Of a DNA stretch of 46,095 nt, positions 42,941 to 46,095 are shown piece after piece; position 1 is the first letter of the stretch, and each line of letters begins with the position of its first letter. Location: the NCBI RefSeq assembly GCF_946886695.1, contig NZ_CAMPJD010000039.1:1-46095 (forward strand). The letters are read 5' to 3'. This stretch comes from an uncultured Pseudoxanthomonas sp. (GTDB lineage Bacteria > Pseudomonadota > Gammaproteobacteria > Xanthomonadales > Xanthomonadaceae). A program made the translations under genes and the position numbers. The notes below the pieces were generated by a model that saw only the letters and a program-made list of their open reading frames with translations, searched no databases and was not told the DNA's origin.

Positions 42941-45292
42941 ATGAAACTCCGCATTGGCGCTTGCGCCTTGATGTTGGCTGTGGCCGGGTGCAGTGGAGAC
43001 CGCCCCGAATCGGGTGTGGCAGGGATGCGTGACATTGCCGCGACCAAGGCTTCACGCGCGCTGCCGACTTCTCTTCCGCTGGCCCGTGCGATCGGCGCGT
43101 CGATCGCCAACGCCCCGGACCGCGGCGCCCTGCTGTCCTATACCAACAAAGCGACGCCTGCCAAACAGGAAGGCGCTTATACGTGGTATCCGACTGCCAT
43201 CAGCGAGGCGCACGCCTTCAAGGGTATCGCCACCGGTGAGATGTCGGTGCCGTCGCCTGATGGTACCCAAGTGAAGCTGCGCTACGAGCGCCATGTCGAA
43301 GAGATCGACGGCAACTGGACGTGGATCGGCCGTGTGGTTGGCGGCGATCCGATGCAGGAAGCTATCATCACCTTCGGCGAGAAGGCGGTGTTCGGCTCGA
43401 TCCCCCAGGCCAACGGCAAACCCGCATTGAGCTTGCAGACACGCGATGGTGCTGTATTCGCGGTGCAGACCGATCCGTCGAAAGTGGTGTCGGCGACTGC
43501 GGGCCACGTGGATATCATGGTGCCCGAGGCTTCGGCGCTGCGTTCTTCAATGAGTGCTGCGGTCAGTCAGTCAGCCCAAGTGACCCAGGCTGCGACCGCT
43601 GTTGCCCAAGGGGCACCCCCTACCGCTGCGAATACGATCGATGTGGCCATCGGCTACACGCCTGAATTTGCGACGGCCAATAATGGTGCGTCAGGTGCCG
43701 CGACGCGTCTGGTCTACCTGATCCAAGTCGGCAATCAGGCGCTTGTAAACAGTAGCGTCAACGGTTACCTGCGCATCGTCAATGCAGTGCAGGTCAGCTA
43801 CACCAACACCAATACGAACCAGACGGCCCTTCAGGAGTTGACCGGCAGCACGGGTCAGGCTCCCGTTACTGTACCTGCCAGCCTCGCCCCGTTGCGCACA
43901 GCGCGAGATCAGTACGGCGCGGATATCGCCGTGCTGGTGCGCAAGTTCAGTACGCCTGAGAACGAGGGTTGCGGCATTGCCTGGTTGAATGGCGCCAACC
44001 GTACGGCTATCACGGCGGCAGATGCTTCCTGGGGCTATGCCGTCATCAGTGACGGTTACGATCAGGGCACCGATGGCAAGACCTATTATTGTGCTGATGA
44101 AACCCTGGTCCATGAAGCCGCGCATCTTATGGGGTCGGCGCATGACCGCGCCAACTCCCGCGATGGCAACGATTTGCAGTATGGACGCTTCGATTACTCC
44201 TTCGGTTTGAAGACGGCCGCTGCCAGTGGCAACTTTTATACCGTAATGGCGTACGGCGATACCGGACAGATTTCGCACCGCATCTTCTCCACCCCGTTGA
44301 AGAGCACCTGCGGCAGTGGTGGCAACCTGCCGTGTGGCGTTGCCAATACTGAGGACAATGCGCGCAGCCTGAATCAGATGATTCCGGTGGTGGCGACATT
44401 TCGCGCGACCGTAGTCCCGTTCACCAACGCCCGGAATGATTTTGATGGTGATGGAAGATCTGACATCCTTTGGAACAACGCCTCCACGGGCGCGAGTGCA
44501 ATTTGGAAAGCGGCCGATCATGGTAGCCAGCAGGCGGTGAGGCAGGTCGCTGACCTCAACTGGAGGAAGGTTGGTGTTGGCGATTTCGATGGGGATGGGA
44601 AGTACGACATCTTGTTCCGCAATGTGACAACCGGTGCGAATACGGTCTGGCGGGCCGGCAACTACGCAACACAGACTGCGGTCGCGTCTGTTCCCAATCT
44701 TTCTTGGCAGGTAGGAGGGGTCGGAGACTTTAACGGGGATGGGCGTTCGGACATTCTTTGGCGCAATGTGTCAAGCGGAGCCAATTCGATTTGGTTATCC
44801 AGCAACTCCAGTACACAGCAATACGTGACCACCGTCGGCGGAAACTGGAGCGTTGTGGGCGTGGGCGACTTCGATGGCGATGGCGAAGATGATATTTTCT
44901 GGAGGAATACCGATGGCAGTAATGCCATTTGGCGATCTGGCCAGTACTCGGATTATCAGTCGGTCGACGCCGTTCCCGGACAAGCTTGGCAGGTGGTGGG
45001 CGTTGGGGATTTCGATGGCGACAGCGTGGATGACGTACTGTGGCGCAATCGTTCCACGGGCTTTAACACCATCTGGAAGGGCGCTGTCTCCAGCCAACGC
45101 ATCACCATAGCCAACGTTACTGATACGCGTTGGCGCGTGGCCAGCGTCGCTGACTTTGATGGCGACGGCCGTGACGACATACTTTGGCGTAACACAGGTA
45201 CCGGCACCAACGTGATTTGGAAAGCAGCTAGCAATGCGTCCCAGCAGGCGGTGGTTTCAGTGACCAGCCAGGCATGGGTGGTCGTTCGTTGA
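42941..45292 (+). CDS. Lipoprotein zinc metallopeptidase with FG-GAP-like repeats
   Basis: The 783-residue protein begins with a lipoprotein signal (lipobox AVAGC, Cys17, Ser at +2). A propeptide-like region follows (about 20-220), then a reprolysin/metzincin-type catalytic domain (about 225-480) with HEAAHLMGSAHD, zinc ligands His391, His395 and His401, catalytic Glu392, and a later VMAYGD that supplies a Met-turn. The C-terminal 280 residues hold six FG-GAP/VCBS-like repeats, each with a calcium-loop pattern such as DFDGDGRSDILW about 44-50 residues apart. These likely form a beta-propeller for binding. A GAGG site lies six bases before the ATG; the frame further upstream (to 42866) lacks a signal. 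It is probably outer-membrane anchored or surface exposed. The substrate is unknown. Confidence 0.88.
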   Translation: MKLRIGACALMLAVAGCSGDRPESGVAGMRDIAATKASRALPTSLPLARAIGASIANAPDRGALLSYTNKATPAKQEGAYTWYPTAISEAHAFKGIATGEMSVPSPDGTQVKLRYERHVEEIDGNWTWIGRVVGGDPMQEAIITFGEKAVFGSIPQANGKPALSLQTRDGAVFAVQTDPSKVVSATAGHVDIMVPEASALRSSMSAAVSQSAQVTQAATAVAQGAPPTAANTIDVAIGYTPEFATANNGASGAATRLVYLIQVGNQALVNSSVNGYLRIVNAVQVSYTNTNTNQTALQELTGSTGQAPVTVPASLAPLRTARDQYGADIAVLVRKFSTPENEGCGIAWLNGANRTAITAADASWGYAVISDGYDQGTDGKTYYCADETLVHEAAHLMGSAHDRANSRDGNDLQYGRFDYSFGLKTAAASGNFYTVMAYGDTGQISHRIFSTPLKSTCGSGGNLPCGVANTEDNARSLNQMIPVVATFRATVVPFTNARNDFDGDGRSDILWNNASTGASAIWKAADHGSQQAVRQVADLNWRKVGVGDFDGDGKYDILFRNVTTGANTVWRAGNYATQTAVASVPNLSWQVGGVGDFNGDGRSDILWRNVSSGANSIWLSSNSSTQQYVTTVGGNWSVVGVGDFDGDGEDDIFWRNTDGSNAIWRSGQYSDYQSVDAVPGQAWQVVGVGDFDGDSVDDVLWRNRSTGFNTIWKGAVSSQRITIANVTDTRWRVASVADFDGDGRDDILWRNTGTGTNVIWKAASNASQQAVVSVTSQAWVVVR
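44435..45215 (+). repeat. Six in-frame FG-GAP/VCBS-like protein repeats
   Basis: Within the metallopeptidase gene, six repeats share D-F-(D/N)-G-D-x(3)-D-(I/V)-(L/F)-(W/F). They occur near nt 44440, 44580, 44730, 44870, 45010 and 45155, at roughly 140-150 bp spacing. The DNA is diverged, so the repeat is visible at protein level rather than as direct DNA repeats. Confidence 0.8.
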
Positions 45293-45323
45293 AGCTGACC
45301 TCATAGTAGCTTCGGATAACCGA

Positions 45324-45351
45324 GGGGTCGGCTTGCATGCCGGCCCCTTTT
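45324..45351 (+). terminator. Rho-independent terminator after the metallopeptidase gene
   Basis: GGGGTCGGC (45324-45332), loop TTGCAT, GCCGGCCCC (45339-45347), then TTTT. It lies 32 bases after the stop codon and separates this gene from the convergent ETF-QO gene. Confidence 0.85.
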
Positions 45352-45460
45352 AGTCTCCAGTTGTGCCTTTAGTGTAAGTGTGTTGCGGCGTGTTTGACCG
45401 GGTTACGGGATCAGGCCGGGGCGGTGGATATGTGCGAGCAGTATCAGTCGTCGGTTCGCA

Positions 45461-46095
45461 TCACAGATTCTGGTAATTCGGCCCCGAACCACCTTCCGGC
45501 GTCACCCAGTCGATGATCTGGTAGGGGTCCTTGATGTCGCAGGTCTTGCAGTGGACGCAGTTGGCGGCGTTGATCTGCAGGCGCTTGCCGGTGCCGTCGT
45601 CGACGATTTCATACACCCCTGCCGGGCAGAAGCGTGTGCAGGGGTTGTCGTATTCGGCGGTGCAGCGGGTGATGCAGACGGAGGTGTCGTGCACGCGCAG
45701 ATGGACGGGTTGGTCTTCGTCGTGTTCGGTGGCGGCGAAGTAGACACCCTGCAGGCGGTCGCGCGGGGCCAGAGTGCGGTCGACGTAATCGCGCTTCGGT
45801 TCCTCGTGCTCGCCGACCTTGTCGAGTGACGACCAGTCGGGTTTCACCTTCAGCGTCCATGGCGACAAACCGCCCACGGCGGTTTCCCATGCCGCGTTCG
45901 CCATGCCGAACCACAGGCCCTTCTTGAAACCCGGCTTGATGTTGCGCACGGACTTCAGTTCCGCCATCGCATCCGACCCGCGCAGCTTCGCATCGAAACC
46001 CTCCGGCGCGAGTTGCGACGACACCAGGTGCTCGGCCGCCAGCATGCCGCTGCGGATCGCCTGGTGCGTGCCCTTGATCTTCGGCACGTTGAGCA
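45461..46095 (-). CDS. ETF-ubiquinone oxidoreductase, C-terminal part (gene runs off the window)
   Basis: The visible 211 residues are the C-terminus of electron transfer flavoprotein-ubiquinone oxidoreductase, which passes electrons from EtfAB to quinone at the membrane. The segment PKIKGTHQAIRSGMLAAEHL belongs to the FAD/quinone part. The C-terminal ferredoxin-like domain holds the 4Fe-4S Cys set: CxxxC-type CITRCTAEYDNPCTRFCPAGVYE (Cys positions only) and NCVHCKTCDIKDP, followed by INWxxPEGGxGPxY-like DWVTPEGGSGPNYQNL. The gene continues past base 46095; a GTG at 46087 is internal (Val in LNVPKIKG), not a start. etfA and etfB lie 5-7 kb away on the same strand. Confidence 0.95.
   Translation of the reverse strand, partial: LNVPKIKGTHQAIRSGMLAAEHLVSSQLAPEGFDAKLRGSDAMAELKSVRNIKPGFKKGLWFGMANAAWETAVGGLSPWTLKVKPDWSSLDKVGEHEEPKRDYVDRTLAPRDRLQGVYFAATEHDEDQPVHLRVHDTSVCITRCTAEYDNPCTRFCPAGVYEIVDDGTGKRLQINAANCVHCKTCDIKDPYQIIDWVTPEGGSGPNYQNL

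Overview
The window reads as chromosomal DNA of a high-GC gammaproteobacterium of the Xanthomonadaceae/Lysobacteraceae (Xanthomonas, Stenotrophomonas, Pseudoxanthomonas or Lysobacter type). The main argument is gene order. A cystathionine beta-synthase/metB pair lies on one side, and etfA/etfB plus a distant ETF-quinone oxidoreductase on the other. In Xanthomonas the hypervariable LPS O-antigen locus sits between metB and etfA. Genus and species cannot be fixed from the sequence alone.

Left flank (1-8604): the 3' part of tRNA-Gln(CTG) with a terminator, a 2OG-Fe dioxygenase-like gene, the tyrosine/homogentisate pair fahA-maiA, pilU on the minus strand, a coupled DUF4398/OmpA-like envelope pair, a structured 350-bp intergenic stretch, a YdcH-family gene, then cbs and metB (reverse transsulfuration).

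Variable glycan locus (8609-38563): the plus-strand arm runs about 21 kb with mostly overlapping or closely spaced genes. It holds Wzm and Wzt (ABC-dependent polysaccharide export), a GT4 enzyme, UDP-ManNAc dehydrogenase wecC, a 2099-residue protein with several glycosyltransferase domains, a small lipoprotein, a heparinase II/III-like protein fused to a sulfotransferase-like domain, a GT4, a GT4 carrying long beta-rich N-terminal modules, a sulfotransferase, and a secreted heparinase II/III-like protein. It meets a minus-strand trio head to tail: GSCFA protein, SGNH-like protein and polysaccharide pyruvyl transferase. A second lipoprotein, paralogous to the first, stands alone. A second minus-strand arm follows etfB-etfA directly: wecB, a DPM-like GT2, a methyltransferase, a hexapeptide acyltransferase, GtrA, and a polytopic GT-C-like membrane protein.

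Together the glycan genes predict a polymer made in the cytoplasm by large GTs and exported by Wzm/Wzt. It would contain ManNAc-uronic acid (WecB plus WecC) and be decorated by sulfate, pyruvate, acyl and methyl groups. A uronate polymer with a sulfotransferase and two heparinase-fold proteins recalls glycosaminoglycan chemistry, and this is the most unusual content of the window. Neither arm shows an obvious promoter or terminator of its own at the metB or etfA junction, so each may be read from the housekeeping operon.

Right flank (38573-46095): etfA, etfB, an ATP-grasp protein, the scoA-scoB 3-oxoacid CoA-transferase pair, a lipoprotein metallopeptidase with six FG-GAP-like repeats, and the 3' part of the ETF-ubiquinone oxidoreductase gene cut by the window edge. 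No IS element, phage gene, CRISPR array or toxin-antitoxin pair was seen.
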